This document shows positions 9,087-18,379 of a stretch of 64,000 nt of DNA, piece by piece. Position 1 is the stretch's first letter. Each line of letters opens with the position of its first letter. Position numbers and translations under genes: made by a program. The stretch covers positions 1 to 64,000 of the forward strand of contig NZ_JAAFYZ010000021.1 of the NCBI RefSeq assembly GCF_018274385.1. The letters run 5' to 3'. Below the pieces are notes generated by a model that did no database searches, was not told where the DNA came from, and saw only the letters and a list, made by a program, of their open reading frames with translations. The DNA comes from Catenulispora pinistramenti (GTDB taxonomy: Bacteria; Actinomycetota; Actinomycetes; Streptomycetales; Catenulisporaceae).

Positions 9087-9668
9087 ATGCTGCGCAGGAC
9101 GGATAGAACACGCAGGTCGGCCGCCGTCGCGGTGGTGACCGCCGCCGCACTGGCCTTCGGCCTGGCCGGCTGCGGGGGCTCCAGCTCGAAGAACAAGGAC
9201 GGTCTGGGTACCGCCGCCGCGTTCTCCGTCAGCGACCGCAAGCCGTTCCCGATGCTCTCCGGGACCACGCTCGACGGCTCCCAGCTCGACATGAACTCGT
9301 TCAAGGGCAAGGTCATCGTCGTGAACATCTGGGGCTCGTGGTGCGATCCCTGTCAGGCCGAGGCGCCGTACCTGGAGCACGCCAGCGAGGCCTACAAGGA
9401 CAAGGGCGTGCAGTTCGTGGGCATCGACACCCGTGACAACACCGGGCAGGCCCAGGCGTTCGTGCGGGCCAAGCTGATCAGCTACCCGAACCTGGTCGAC
9501 GGGGACAGCGAGTCGCTGCTCACCAAGCTGGCCGGGATCACCTCGCTGAGTTCGGTGCCGTCCACGCTGATCATCGACCAGAAGGGCGACCTGGCCTGGC
9601 GGGCGCTGCGCCCGGTGACCTTCACCGACCTGTCGGCCGCGCTCGACACCGTGCTGTCGGGGAAGTGA
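9087..9668 (+). CDS. TlpA/ResA-like thioredoxin lipoprotein
   Basis: A 193-residue exported thiol-disulfide oxidoreductase. It has an N-terminal signal peptide with lipobox LAGC (Cys near residue 28), then a thioredoxin-like domain with active site WCDPC and the cis-Pro VPST segment. The family reduces apocytochrome c haem-binding cysteines outside the membrane, using electrons passed by CcdA, whose gene follows 10 bp downstream. The ATG at 9087 is the only start that places the signal peptide correctly. Confidence 0.93.
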   Translation: MLRRTDRTRRSAAVAVVTAAALAFGLAGCGGSSSKNKDGLGTAAAFSVSDRKPFPMLSGTTLDGSQLDMNSFKGKVIVVNIWGSWCDPCQAEAPYLEHASEAYKDKGVQFVGIDTRDNTGQAQAFVRAKLISYPNLVDGDSESLLTKLAGITSLSSVPSTLIIDQKGDLAWRALRPVTFTDLSAALDTVLSGK

Positions 9669-9678
9669 GCCCTCGACG

Positions 9679-10503
9679 ATGAGCGCCACCGCCGCTGTTC
9701 TCACGCATCTGGCCTCCAGCTACACCTCCACCGAGACCCAGGTGGAGGACGGGAGCTTCCTGGTGGCCGTGCCGATCGCGCTGGCGGCCGGGCTCATCTC
9801 GTTCCTGTCGCCGTGCGTGCTGCCGCTGGTCCCCGGCTACCTCTCCTACGTCACCGGCCTGACCGGTGTGGACCTCGGCGACCAGACGCTGGACGAGGCG
9901 GCGCGGGCCAAGCGCGGCCGGATGATCGCCGGCGCGCTGCTGTTCGTGCTCGGGTTCAGCATCGTGTTCGTGCTGCTGGAGTCGCTGGCCGGCTGGAGCG
10001 GCGGGTTCCTGATCACCCACAAGCGCACCATCCAGATCGTGCTGGGCAGCATCACGATACTGATGGGCCTGTCGTTCGCCGGCGTGGTGCCGGGCGCGAT
10101 CAGCCGGGTGTTCAACCGCGAGGCCCGGTTCCACAAGGACCCGCGGGTCGGCCTGGCCGGCGCGCCGCTGCTGGGGATCCTGTTCGGGCTGGGCTGGACG
10201 CCGTGCATGGGACCGACGCTGTCCGCGGTGTCCTCACTGTCCATCGACTCCGGGAACGCCGGTCGTTCGGTTCTCATCGGGGTGGCGTACTGTCTGGGGC
10301 TGGGTCTCCCGTTCGTCCTCACCGCGATCGCGTTCCGCAAAGCGATGGGGGCGTTCGGCTATGTGAAGCGCCACTATCAGGCCGTGATGCGGATCGGCGG
10401 CGGACTGCTCGTCGTGATCGGCGTCCTGTTGGTGACCGGTGAGTGGGACCACATGGTGACCTGGCTCCAGGGCCAGACACCCGGTTTCCAGTCCCCGATC
10501 TAG
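9679..10503 (+). CDS. ccdA: cytochrome c biogenesis protein CcdA
   Basis: A 274-residue polytopic membrane protein of the DsbD/CcdA family. The two redox cysteines lie in the family motifs [13 protein letters not shown] (near residue 42) and [11 protein letters not shown] (near residue 176). It carries reducing equivalents from cytoplasmic thioredoxin to the extracytoplasmic TlpA-like protein encoded just upstream. Six membrane helices are expected. Confidence 0.95.
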   Translation: MSATAAVLTHLASSYTSTETQVEDGSFLVAVPIALAAGLISFLSPCVLPLVPGYLSYVTGLTGVDLGDQTLDEAARAKRGRMIAGALLFVLGFSIVFVLLESLAGWSGGFLITHKRTIQIVLGSITILMGLSFAGVVPGAISRVFNREARFHKDPRVGLAGAPLLGILFGLGWTPCMGPTLSAVSSLSIDSGNAGRSVLIGVAYCLGLGLPFVLTAIAFRKAMGAFGYVKRHYQAVMRIGGGLLVVIGVLLVTGEWDHMVTWLQGQTPGFQSPI

Positions 10504-10522
10504 ATAGAACGAGACGTATTCG

Positions 10523-12208
10523 ATGGCATCGCCCACAGAAGAGATGGACGCGGCAAGCCTCACGACGGCGCCGCGGGAAGACACCGGCACCGGTTCCGTC
10601 ACGCTGCCCCGGCTGAGTTCGTGGGAGATGCTGCGCTGGGCGTGGCGGCAGCTGACGTCGATGCGGGTGGCGTTGATCCTGCTGTTCCTGCTGTCGCTGG
10701 CGGCGATCCCCGGATCGCTGCTGCCGCAGCGCAGCGCCAACACCGACCCGACGCTGGTGACGGTCTGGATCGCCAAGCACAAGACGTTCGGTCCGCTGCT
10801 GGACCACCTGCAGTTCTTCACCGTCTACAAGTCGGTGTGGTTCTCCTCGATCTACCTGCTGCTGTTCATCTCACTGATCGGCTGCATCCTGCCGCGCACC
10901 TGGCAGCATGTGAAGGTGCTGCGCAAGCCGCCGCCCGCCGCTCCGCGCAATCTGGCGCGGATGCCGGCGCACTTCCGCTTCAGCGACGGCTCGGGCGCCT
11001 CTATAGAGGACCGGCTCGGTGCCGCGGAGGCGGCGCTGAAGAAGAAGCGGTTCCGCGTCGTGCGCGGGACGGACGCCGACGGCGGCGGGTGGGTCTCGGG
11101 GGAGAAGGGCTACCTGCGCGAGGCCGGCAACCTGATCTTCCATCTGTCCCTGGTGGGGATCCTGGTCGGGTTCGCGGTCAAGGGGTACTACGGGTATCAG
11201 GCCAAGGTCGTGATCAACGAGGGCGATGGGTTCTCCAACATCGCGATGTACTACGACGACCACTCCTTCGGCGGCGGTGTGGACCCCAACAAGGTGCCGC
11301 CCTTCGGGCTCACGCTGGGCAAGTTCACCGCGACCTACGAGCCGAACCACAACGCCCCGGACTACGGCCAGGCGCGGGACTTCACCGCGGACGTCACGTA
11401 CAACGCCTCGCCGACGTCGCCGTCGAAGAAGGCGGTCGTGAAGGAGAACAGCCCGCTGAACGTGGACGGCGTGAGCGTCTACCTGAGCAGCCACGGCTAC
11501 TCGCCGGTCATCACGGTGCGGGACAAGACCGGCAAGGCGATCGTGGACCACCAGCCGGTCGAGTTCTTCGACTCCGGGGCGATGGGCGTGGGATCGGGCA
11601 TCTACAAGGTCAAGAACGGCTATACCGACCAGTACGGCAGCCCGCAGGACCTGGGACTGTCCGGCATCTTCATCCCGGACTACCCGGGCGAGATGGTCCC
11701 GGGCCTGGGCGCGGTGTCGCTGTTCCCGACGGCCTCGAACCCGGCGCTGGTGCTCAGCGCCTACACCGGGAACCTGGGGCCGAACCCGGGTGTGTACACC
11801 ATGGACGTCAGCCGGGCGCAGCGGGTGAAGCTGCCGAACTCGGTGGACCCGACGAACCCGGCGGTGGTGCTCACTTTGCAGCCGGGCAAGAACACGGTCG
11901 CCCTGCCCAACGGGACCGGGACGATCGAGTTCGACGGCGTGGTGCAGTGGGCGCAGTTCGATCTCAACCACGACCCGTCCAAGATGCTGGTCTTCGTCTC
12001 GGCGATCGGCATCATCGCCGGTCTGCTGGGCTCGCTGGGGATCCGGCGGCGCCGGGTGTTCGTGCGGGTGAAGCCGGCGGCGGCGGGCCAGGAGGCGCTG
12101 CGGGTCGAAGTGGCCGGGCTGGCGCGGGCTGAGGACTCGCGCCTGCGCGAGGAGGTAAGAGGCGTGGGCAGGGGTCTGCGTCCGTCGAAGGCGGGAGCTC
12201 AGAAGTGA
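10523..12208 (+). CDS. resB: cytochrome c biogenesis protein ResB
   Basis: This 561-residue protein is the ResB subunit of system II cytochrome c synthase. It has three membrane helices in the N-terminal part (about residues 47-68, 105-125 and 200-220), a large extracytoplasmic domain (about 225-480) and a last helix near residue 495. The signature LFLLSLAAIPGSLLPQR is present near residue 52. It works with the CcsA/ResC protein encoded next; the two genes overlap by four bases (GTGA), indicating translational coupling. Confidence 0.95.
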   Translation: MASPTEEMDAASLTTAPREDTGTGSVTLPRLSSWEMLRWAWRQLTSMRVALILLFLLSLAAIPGSLLPQRSANTDPTLVTVWIAKHKTFGPLLDHLQFFTVYKSVWFSSIYLLLFISLIGCILPRTWQHVKVLRKPPPAAPRNLARMPAHFRFSDGSGASIEDRLGAAEAALKKKRFRVVRGTDADGGGWVSGEKGYLREAGNLIFHLSLVGILVGFAVKGYYGYQAKVVINEGDGFSNIAMYYDDHSFGGGVDPNKVPPFGLTLGKFTATYEPNHNAPDYGQARDFTADVTYNASPTSPSKKAVVKENSPLNVDGVSVYLSSHGYSPVITVRDKTGKAIVDHQPVEFFDSGAMGVGSGIYKVKNGYTDQYGSPQDLGLSGIFIPDYPGEMVPGLGAVSLFPTASNPALVLSAYTGNLGPNPGVYTMDVSRAQRVKLPNSVDPTNPAVVLTLQPGKNTVALPNGTGTIEFDGVVQWAQFDLNHDPSKMLVFVSAIGIIAGLLGSLGIRRRRVFVRVKPAAAGQEALRVEVAGLARAEDSRLREEVRGVGRGLRPSKAGAQK

Positions 12209-13287
12209 TCAACGAGTCGTTGGCGCGGTTCTCGAACTACGCCATCTACGGCGCGATGTTCGTGTATCTCATCGCGTTCTTGGCCTATACGGCCGAGTGG
12301 GTCTTCGGACGCAAGTCGACGTTCGTGGTGGAGACCGCGGCCGCCGCGAAGGTGCCGGCGCAGGCCCAGGCCGAGGCGCTGGTCGGCGTCGGCGGCAAGG
12401 GCGCCTCGGCGCCGGAGGACCTGTCGGGGCTGGACGACCTCGACGACCTCGACGATCTGGACGACCTGGACGACCTGCCGGACGTGGACGAGCCGACCCA
12501 GGCGATCGACGGCGGCAACCTGCGCGCCATCACCGCCGGCGGCATCGCGGTCAGCACCACGGTGCTGGGCCTGGTGCTGCACATCACCGGCGTGGTCTGC
12601 CGCGGGCTGGCCGCGCACCGGGTGCCGTGGGGCAACCTGTACGAGTTCACCATCGCCGGCTCGGCCGTGGCCATGGCGCTCTACGTCGGGCTCCTGTTCC
12701 GCAAGAACGCGCGCTGGCTGGGCGTGTTCGTCACCGGCGTCATCGTGGCCATCCTCGGTGTGGCGATGGAGGTCCTGTACAAGGACGCGGAGCAGTTGGT
12801 GCCGGCGCTGCACTCGCCGTGGCTGATCGTGCACGTCGCGGCGGCGGTCCTGTGCTCGGGGATGTTCACGGTCGCGACGGTCGCGACGATCCTGTACCTG
12901 TTCAAGTCCCACCACGAGACGAAGGCGAAGCTGGGCACCGCCAAGCCGAACTCGATGTGGCAGCGCGTGCCGTCGGCGATGAAGCTGGACCTGACGGCGT
13001 ACCGGATCCTGGCGTTCTCGTTCCCGATCTGGACGTTCACGGTCGTCGCCGGCTCGATCTGGGCCGAGCACGCGTGGGGCCGCTACTGGGGCTGGGACCC
13101 GACCGAGACGTGGGCGTTCATCACGTGGGTCGTGTACGCGGCCTACCTGCACGCGCGTGCCACGCGCGGCTGGAAGGGGCGCAAGGCCGCGATCATCGCG
13201 CTGGTCGGCTACGGCTGCTTCATCTTCAACTACTTCGTGGTGTCGATCTTCGTGAACGGACTCCACTCCTACGCCGGGGTGAAGTAG
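12205..13287 (+). CDS. ccsA: haem transport/ligation protein CcsA (ResC; also called CcsB)
   Basis: A 360-residue membrane protein of the haem handling family. The WWD-type motif WGWDPTETWAFITW lies near residue 294, with membrane helices and candidate haem-ligand His residues around it. With ResB it moves haem across the membrane and attaches it to cytochrome c. The GTG start overlaps the resB stop. A cytoplasmic loop after the first helix is unusual: residues 77-91 are five Asp-Asp-Leu repeats encoded by a 9-bp tandem repeat. Confidence 0.95.
   Translation: MINESLARFSNYAIYGAMFVYLIAFLAYTAEWVFGRKSTFVVETAAAAKVPAQAQAEALVGVGGKGASAPEDLSGLDDLDDLDDLDDLDDLPDVDEPTQAIDGGNLRAITAGGIAVSTTVLGLVLHITGVVCRGLAAHRVPWGNLYEFTIAGSAVAMALYVGLLFRKNARWLGVFVTGVIVAILGVAMEVLYKDAEQLVPALHSPWLIVHVAAAVLCSGMFTVATVATILYLFKSHHETKAKLGTAKPNSMWQRVPSAMKLDLTAYRILAFSFPIWTFTVVAGSIWAEHAWGRYWGWDPTETWAFITWVVYAAYLHARATRGWKGRKAAIIALVGYGCFIFNYFVVSIFVNGLHSYAGVK
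12433..12477. repeat. 9-bp tandem repeat in ccsA
   Basis: Five in-frame copies of gacgacctc/gacgatctg-type units encode (DDL)5. The run continues imperfectly as DLPDVDEP. Synonymous third-base changes between copies suggest the repeat is not brand new. Confidence 0.85.
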
Positions 13288-13382
13288 CCTGACAAAGTAG
13301 TGGCGAAGCGCGGCGCTGGGCGGTTGCTCGGCGCCGCTGGCGTTGAGGCGGGGAGCTGCCAGGAACACGGGGAGGCACCACC

Positions 13383-13898
13383 ATGACCATGACCGTGCCG
13401 GAGGCTGGTTACGGACTCCCGGCCCGGCCCGGGCGGTCCAGGCGTCGGAACGCGGCCATCAGTGCGGGGCTCGGCGTGGCGTTCGTAGCTGTCATCGCGG
13501 GCGGTTTCGGCGCGGTGGCCCTGTGGAACGCCCACTGGCACAAGGGCCCTGCCATCGACCGGTGCGAAGCCGACGTACGTGACACCATCAAACTCAAACT
13601 GCAAGCGTTCGGACTGTCCGCGTCGGCCATCGCCGATATCGCCGAGCAGGCCCGCATCACCGGTTTGTCCGCGCAGAAGACGGTACTCACCCAGGACACC
13701 GCCGGAGCGGTGTATGACGACCCCGGCTCCAGCGTGCTGACCGTTTGGGAGGTCCATGGGAACGTGGCGATCGCGAATCTTCCCGCATCGGCCACGGATC
13801 TGGGCCCGAAGGACCAGCTGGACTGCACGGCGGTGGTTTTCAAGGACGGCAAGATCGTCCCCGAGGCGACCTCGGTGGACCCGCCCTACCAGCCTTAG
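13383..13898 (+). CDS. hypothetical single-pass membrane protein
   Basis: A 171-residue protein with GGGGAGG 6 bases ahead of its ATG. A basic N-terminus (RPGRSRRR) precedes one hydrophobic helix (about residues 26-48), then a soluble domain with two cysteines (near residues 61 and 153). I do not recognise the family. It lies 95 bp after ccsA and could be a lineage-specific extracytoplasmic accessory of the cytochrome block, but that is only positional inference. It converges on the next gene with 8 bp between stops. Confidence 0.75.
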   Translation: MTMTVPEAGYGLPARPGRSRRRNAAISAGLGVAFVAVIAGGFGAVALWNAHWHKGPAIDRCEADVRDTIKLKLQAFGLSASAIADIAEQARITGLSAQKTVLTQDTAGAVYDDPGSSVLTVWEVHGNVAIANLPASATDLGPKDQLDCTAVVFKDGKIVPEATSVDPPYQP

Positions 13899-13906
13899 CC
13901 TTCCGC

Positions 13907-14614
13907 CTACTTGAAGTCCACTGTGATCGTCCCGGTGAACCCCAGCGTGTGCAGGAAGCCCTGCAGCATCGTCGTGGTGTCCTTCTCCGCGATCGGCACC
14001 AGCTGGCTCTTCGCGGCCGCGCCGTCGATCTGCTTGGTGGCCTCCACCAGCAGCGGCTGGACCTGGTTCGGGTCGTTGTTGAAGAGCCGGTCGAAGACGC
14101 CCTCCTGCTGCCCGATGATGTACGACTTGTGCACGTCCAGCGCCGTCGGGTCGAGCACCGGCTTGGGCAGCGTGATGGTCGCCGACAGCCGGTCGGAGGA
14201 CACCACGACGTGCTTGGCGTCCAGGTTGCTGAAGTCCACGAAGGCGTTGACGGTGCCGTCGCCGAGGAAGAACGTGTCGCTGCCGGCCAGGAACGAGGGC
14301 AGCCACGAGGAGTTCTGCACCTCGGTCACGACCTGGAACTCGCCGCTGGCCGCCTCGAACCGCTTGAGTTCGGTGATCGACTTCAACAGCACCGGGCTGC
14401 TGCGGGTGGTGGTGGTCTCGCCGAACGGGTTGCTGAAGTGCAGGAAGTTCGTCAGCGATCCCAGGAATCCGAGGACCACGACGCCCGCCACCGCGATCAC
14501 CCCCCAGCGCAGAAGGCTTGATCGTCGGCCCGCGCGCTCGGTGCGGACGATGATGCGGGTCTCCCCGTTCTGCGAGCCTTCTTCGACAGGCTCATCCTTA
14601 GCCGCCACAGGCAC
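13907..14614 (-). CDS. DUF4230 family membrane-anchored protein
   Basis: A 235-residue protein: basic cytoplasmic N-terminus, one membrane helix (about residues 37-58), then an extracytoplasmic DUF4230 domain. The function of the family is unknown. The GTG at 14614 is the longest start; the in-frame GTG at 14608 has GGGG a few bases upstream and is an alternative. It shares a short intergenic region with a divergent small gene at 14641. Confidence 0.82.
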   Translation of the reverse strand: MPVAAKDEPVEEGSQNGETRIIVRTERAGRRSSLLRWGVIAVAGVVVLGFLGSLTNFLHFSNPFGETTTTRSSPVLLKSITELKRFEAASGEFQVVTEVQNSSWLPSFLAGSDTFFLGDGTVNAFVDFSNLDAKHVVVSSDRLSATITLPKPVLDPTALDVHKSYIIGQQEGVFDRLFNNDPNQVQPLLVEATKQIDGAAAKSQLVPIAEKDTTTMLQGFLHTLGFTGTITVDFK

Positions 14615-14640
14615 CCCCTATCGCAGTTATCTTATGACGT

Positions 14641-14883
14641 ATGGCGGCGATCCGTGTGCGGGTTGAGAGGCGTGGTGGGGACCGTGAGCGGCGCGAACGT
14701 CGGTCGGGACGGGCCGGGTGTTTATGGTTCGCCCTGATTATCCTGATCGTGATGCTGCTGTTGTCCCTGATGTTCGGCGGGTTCCATAAAGGCCATCTCC
14801 ATCCGAATGGGTTGCCGCCGCGGTCTGTGGTGCCCTGTGTCGGGGATTGCCCGCATCCGGGCTCCGGCTATCTGAGAGCATGA
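14641..14883 (+). CDS. small basic single-pass membrane protein
   Basis: An 80-residue protein with an Arg-rich N-terminus (about 25 residues), one strongly hydrophobic helix (about 29-46) and a short Cys-containing tail. There is no Shine-Dalgarno, but TATCTT lies 7 bases before the ATG, which fits a leaderless transcript. Codon use is less GC-biased than its neighbours. It could be an operon leader for the 479-residue gene that starts 4 bases after its stop. Confidence 0.6.
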   Translation: MAAIRVRVERRGGDRERRERRSGRAGCLWFALIILIVMLLLSLMFGGFHKGHLHPNGLPPRSVVPCVGDCPHPGSGYLRA

Positions 14884-14887
14884 AGGT

Positions 14888-16327
14888 GTGAGACCCAAGC
14901 CGCGTCGTCAGCCCCACCACTCCTCGCGTCCCGGCGTGCCCAATCGGCGGGCGCATCCGCCCTCGCCGGCCCGGCACCCGGAGCTGCCGCCGGAGTTCGG
15001 GCAGCTCTTCGACGCGCTGGACGAGGTCTACGGGGATCCGCGGACGGTCCGGACCCCGTTGGACGCCGAGCTGTGGGCCTCGGCGTTCCTGGGCGGGCTG
15101 TGGACCGCGGCGTTGCAGCAGGACGACGAGCCCGAGGGTGCCGAGCTGGGTCTGGTCGAGGTGCTGGAGCTGGTCGGGTCGCCGCGGACCCAGGCCGTGC
15201 TGTGCGCGCTGGCGTCGGTGGCCTCGCCGCAGGTGGCCGAGCGGGCCGGGCAGGCCTCGGAGCGCTTGTTCCGCAAGGGCGTGCGGCGTCCGGAGTGGTA
15301 CGGGGCGGCGACGCAGCAGGTCGAATTCCTGGAGGCCTGGTCGGTCTCCGACGTGTTCGCCGACGGCGAGTTGCTGATCGCGGCCTTCAAGCGCGGCAAG
15401 GACCGGTACGCGTTCACCGCGACCGTGGCCAACAACGCGCAGGGCACCGTGGTCGAGGTCCTGCTGGTGGACCCGGTGGACCTGCCGGACATCCTGGGCG
15501 AGATCCGCGCGGAGTTCTCCGAGGGGCCCGAGGGCGTGTTCTCGCTGGACCGGCTGGAGGCCGCGGAACTGCGCCGGCGGCTGGAGCCCGCGGTGCGCGA
15601 GACGCTGGTCGACGAGGATGAGGACGAGGACGAGTACGCCGAGGACGGCTTGGACGAGCTGGACGAGGAGTTCGAGCAGGACGCCGGGATCGAGGCGGCG
15701 ACCGTGGACGAGGCGTTCGCCGAGCTGGACGCCTTGGCGGCGTTGGACAACACCGAGCCGCGGGACTCCGACGACGGCGAGGGCCGCGAGGAGTTCGACG
15801 AGGACGAGGACGACGAGGAGGGCGACGACTTCGCGGCCCTGCGCGCGCTGATGCTCTCCCGGCTGGCCGTCCTGCCCGAGCCCGCCGAACTGCCCGGCGG
15901 CGCCGATTTCGGCTATGACCTCGATGACCTCCCCGCCCTGCTGGACGAGTTCGCCGTCTCCGAGGACGCCCGCGGGCTGCCGCATCCGGCGATCGTCCGG
16001 GAGTGGGGCGAGGTGTTCGCCCGGCTCGGGCTCACCGAGTTCGCCGGCGACCCGCCGCTGTTCGGGCCGGAGAAGTTCGACACCCTGATCAACGTCCTGA
16101 TCCCGGCCCGGGTGAACGCCGACGACGCGCAGCTGGAGCTGCTGGAGCCGGCCGCGCTGGCCTGGGCCCGGTGGTCGACGCGCCGGGTCGGGCTGGCCGA
16201 GCCGATCGGTGACTACCTGGTCGAGGCGGTCGGGGAGAGCTTCGAGGACTTCCCGCAGTCGTACTCGGACCCGGTGTTCACCATGGACCGGCACATGTTC
16301 GGGTTCACCATGCAGTCCTCTAGCTGA
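14888..16327 (+). CDS. large acidic protein of unknown function
   Basis: A 479-residue protein. The Pro/Arg-rich first 35 residues are followed by an alpha-helical N-terminal domain (about 35-230), a very acidic linker (about 238-320, with runs such as DEDEDEDEY and EDEDDEEGDD) and a C-terminal helical domain. No transmembrane segment, signal peptide or catalytic motif is visible. The GTG is 4 bases after the preceding stop, so translation is probably coupled. I do not recognise the family; its position upstream of mqnL may be worth comparing across genomes. Confidence 0.75.
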   Translation: MRPKPRRQPHHSSRPGVPNRRAHPPSPARHPELPPEFGQLFDALDEVYGDPRTVRTPLDAELWASAFLGGLWTAALQQDDEPEGAELGLVEVLELVGSPRTQAVLCALASVASPQVAERAGQASERLFRKGVRRPEWYGAATQQVEFLEAWSVSDVFADGELLIAAFKRGKDRYAFTATVANNAQGTVVEVLLVDPVDLPDILGEIRAEFSEGPEGVFSLDRLEAAELRRRLEPAVRETLVDEDEDEDEYAEDGLDELDEEFEQDAGIEAATVDEAFAELDALAALDNTEPRDSDDGEGREEFDEDEDDEEGDDFAALRALMLSRLAVLPEPAELPGGADFGYDLDDLPALLDEFAVSEDARGLPHPAIVREWGEVFARLGLTEFAGDPPLFGPEKFDTLINVLIPARVNADDAQLELLEPAALAWARWSTRRVGLAEPIGDYLVEAVGESFEDFPQSYSDPVFTMDRHMFGFTMQSSS

Positions 16328-16339
16328 GCCGACCCTCTA

Positions 16340-16392
16340 CGGCTCAGTTCTCCGGCCGGCCCGGCTCCCGGCCGGCTCAGTTCTCCGGCCGG
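16340..16392. repeat. 20-bp direct repeat duplicating a gene end
   Basis: cggctcagttctccggccgg occurs at 16340-16359 and again at 16373-16392. The second copy contains the stop codon and last four codons of the minus-strand gene at 16377-16778, so the gene's 3' end has been duplicated just beyond its stop. Confidence 0.8.
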
Positions 16393-16778
16393 TCCTTCTT
16401 CAGCTGCTCACCGAGCTGCTGCAGGAACTCCGGGTCGTCGTCGGGCGCCACGGCCCAGGTGCTCGGCGCCGTGCCGGTGCGGGTCCGGCCGTCCGGGGTG
16501 TCGACGATCCGCGGCCGGGCCTGGTGCGAGCCGCTCCGGCCCAGCGAGGCGAACAGCCCCGGATGCACGTCGGTGGCCCGGCGTCTGGGGTCGCGGGGCT
16601 GCGCGGTGCGGCCGGCGAAAATCCACAGCAGGGCGCCGACGTACGGCACGACGATCAGGATCGCCCACACCGGTTTGGGCAGGAACCGGACCCAGGGGCG
16701 CGGAGTGAGCAGGCAGTCGACCCAGGCGAAGATGGCCAGTGCGATCGGCACCAGCCACTGGACCACGAAACGGAGCAA
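16377..16778 (-). CDS. phospholipase D-nuclease N-terminal (PLDc_N) domain membrane protein
   Basis: A 133-residue protein with two N-terminal membrane helices (about residues 5-20 and 38-55) carrying the PLDc_N signature (AIFAWVDCLLTP followed by RFLPKPVWAILIV), then a Pro/Arg/Asp-rich cytoplasmic tail. The family is a membrane anchor domain and lacks the phospholipase catalytic part. The start is an uncommon TTG, chosen because GGGAGG sits exactly 7 bases upstream; a GTG four codons later has no such signal. Confidence 0.82.
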   Translation of the reverse strand: MLRFVVQWLVPIALAIFAWVDCLLTPRPWVRFLPKPVWAILIVVPYVGALLWIFAGRTAQPRDPRRRATDVHPGLFASLGRSGSHQARPRIVDTPDGRTRTGTAPSTWAVAPDDDPEFLQQLGEQLKKDRPEN

Positions 16779-16875
16779 CGCCCAGCCTCCCGGGGACTCG
16801 TGGGTTTTATGTATTCAACAGTAACCGCGTTGCCTCCGCTACGGGACCGGTACCGGGCTCTTCCCGGCTCTGACA

Positions 16876-16881
16876 CATACT
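16876..16881 (+). promoter_or_regulatory. -10 element of a leaderless mqnL promoter
   Basis: CATACT ends 7 bases before the mqnL ATG at 16889 and no Shine-Dalgarno is present, which fits transcription starting at the start codon. Confidence 0.5.
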
Positions 16882-16888
16882 GGTCACC

Positions 16889-18379
16889 ATGGCCTACGAC
16901 GATCTACGCTCCTTCTTGAAGGCCCTCGAACGGCGGGGGCAGCTCAAGCGCGTCCGCGCGGAGGTTGACCCGCACCTGGAGGTCGGGGAGATCACCGACC
17001 GGGTGCAGAAGGCGCCTCGCGAGGACCAGCACGCGCCGATCACCAACATCGCACTGTTGTTCGAGAACGTGCGCGGCGCGCGGACCCCGGACGGCAAGCC
17101 GATCCCGTTGGCCATGAACGTCTTCGGCACGGAGGAACGGCTCTGCCTGGCCCTGGGCCTGAAGAACCTGGACGAGATCGGCGACCGGATCGGCGACCTA
17201 CTCAAGCCGGAACTGCCGCACGGCGTCTCGGGCCTGCGCGACGCGCTCGGCAAGGCCGCGCAGCTGAAGTCGGTGCCGCCCAAACACGTGAAGAAGGCGC
17301 CGGTGCACGAGGTCGTGCTCACCGGCGACGAGGTGGACCTGGACCTGCTGCCGGCCCTGCACACCTGGCCCGAGGACGGCGGCTCGTTCTTCAACCTGGG
17401 CCTGACCCACACCAAGCACCCGGAGACCGGGGCGCGGAACCTGGGCCTGTACCGCTTGCAGCGCCAGGACAAGCGCACCATCTCCATGCACTGGCAGATC
17501 CACAAGGACTCCACCAACCACTACGCGGTCGCGCAGCGCCGGGGCGAGCGGCTGCCGGTCGCGGTGGCGTTCGGCTGCCCGCCGGCGGTCAGCTACGCCG
17601 CCACCGCGCCGCTGCCGTCGGACATCGACGAGTACTTGTTCGCCGGCTTCGTCCAGGGCAAGCGGGTCGAGCTGGTGGACTGCAAGACGGTGCCGTTGCA
17701 GGTGCCGGCGAACGCCGAGGTGGTGCTGGAGGGCTGGCTGGAGCCCGGGGTGACGCTGCCGGAGGGCCCGTTCGGCGACCACACCGGCTTCTACACGCCG
17801 GTCGAGCCGTTCCCGGCGCTGACCGTGACGGCGATGACGATGCGGGAAGACCCGGTGTTCCAGTCGATCGCCGTCGGCCGGCCGCCGACCGAGGACGGTC
17901 CGCTGGGCCGGGCCACCGAGCGGTTCTTCCTGCCGCTGCTGAAGATCATCATCCCGGACCTGGTGGACTACGCGCTGCCGGAGGCCGGCGGGTTCCACAA
18001 CTGCGCGATCGTCTCGATCGACAAGCGCTACCCCAAGCACGCGCAGAAGGTGATGCACGCGATCTGGGGCGCGCACCTGATGTCGCTGACCAAGCTGATC
18101 GTGGTGGTGGACGCCGACTGCGACGTGCACGACTACGCCGAGGTGGCCTGGCGGGCGTTCGGCAACGTGGACTACTCCCGGGACCTGACCGTGGTCGAGG
18201 GCGTCGTGGACCATCTGGACCACGCCTCCTACCAGCAGTTCTACGGTGGCAAGGCGGGGATCGACGCGACCCGTAAGCTGCCGGAGGAGGGGTACCACCG
18301 GGGCTGGCCCGAGATGATCACCTCCGACCCGATGACCGCCGCCAAGGTCGACCGCCGCTGGAAGGAATACGGCCTCTGA
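16889..18379 (+). CDS. mqnL: UbiD-family 1,4-dihydroxy-6-naphthoate carboxy-lyase (MqnL)
   Basis: A 496-residue UbiD-type prenylated-FMN-dependent decarboxylase, full length for the family. The directly overlapping prenyltransferase gene (shared base at 18379) and the nearby flavin prenyltransferase gene identify it as the menaquinone-branch member that removes the carboxylate of the naphthoate after or during prenylation. The conserved EGPFGDHTGFY segment lies near residue 292. Assignment to menaquinone rather than ubiquinone follows from the futalosine genes around it. Confidence 0.9.
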   Translation: MAYDDLRSFLKALERRGQLKRVRAEVDPHLEVGEITDRVQKAPREDQHAPITNIALLFENVRGARTPDGKPIPLAMNVFGTEERLCLALGLKNLDEIGDRIGDLLKPELPHGVSGLRDALGKAAQLKSVPPKHVKKAPVHEVVLTGDEVDLDLLPALHTWPEDGGSFFNLGLTHTKHPETGARNLGLYRLQRQDKRTISMHWQIHKDSTNHYAVAQRRGERLPVAVAFGCPPAVSYAATAPLPSDIDEYLFAGFVQGKRVELVDCKTVPLQVPANAEVVLEGWLEPGVTLPEGPFGDHTGFYTPVEPFPALTVTAMTMREDPVFQSIAVGRPPTEDGPLGRATERFFLPLLKIIIPDLVDYALPEAGGFHNCAIVSIDKRYPKHAQKVMHAIWGAHLMSLTKLIVVVDADCDVHDYAEVAWRAFGNVDYSRDLTVVEGVVDHLDHASYQQFYGGKAGIDATRKLPEEGYHRGWPEMITSDPMTAAKVDRRWKEYGL

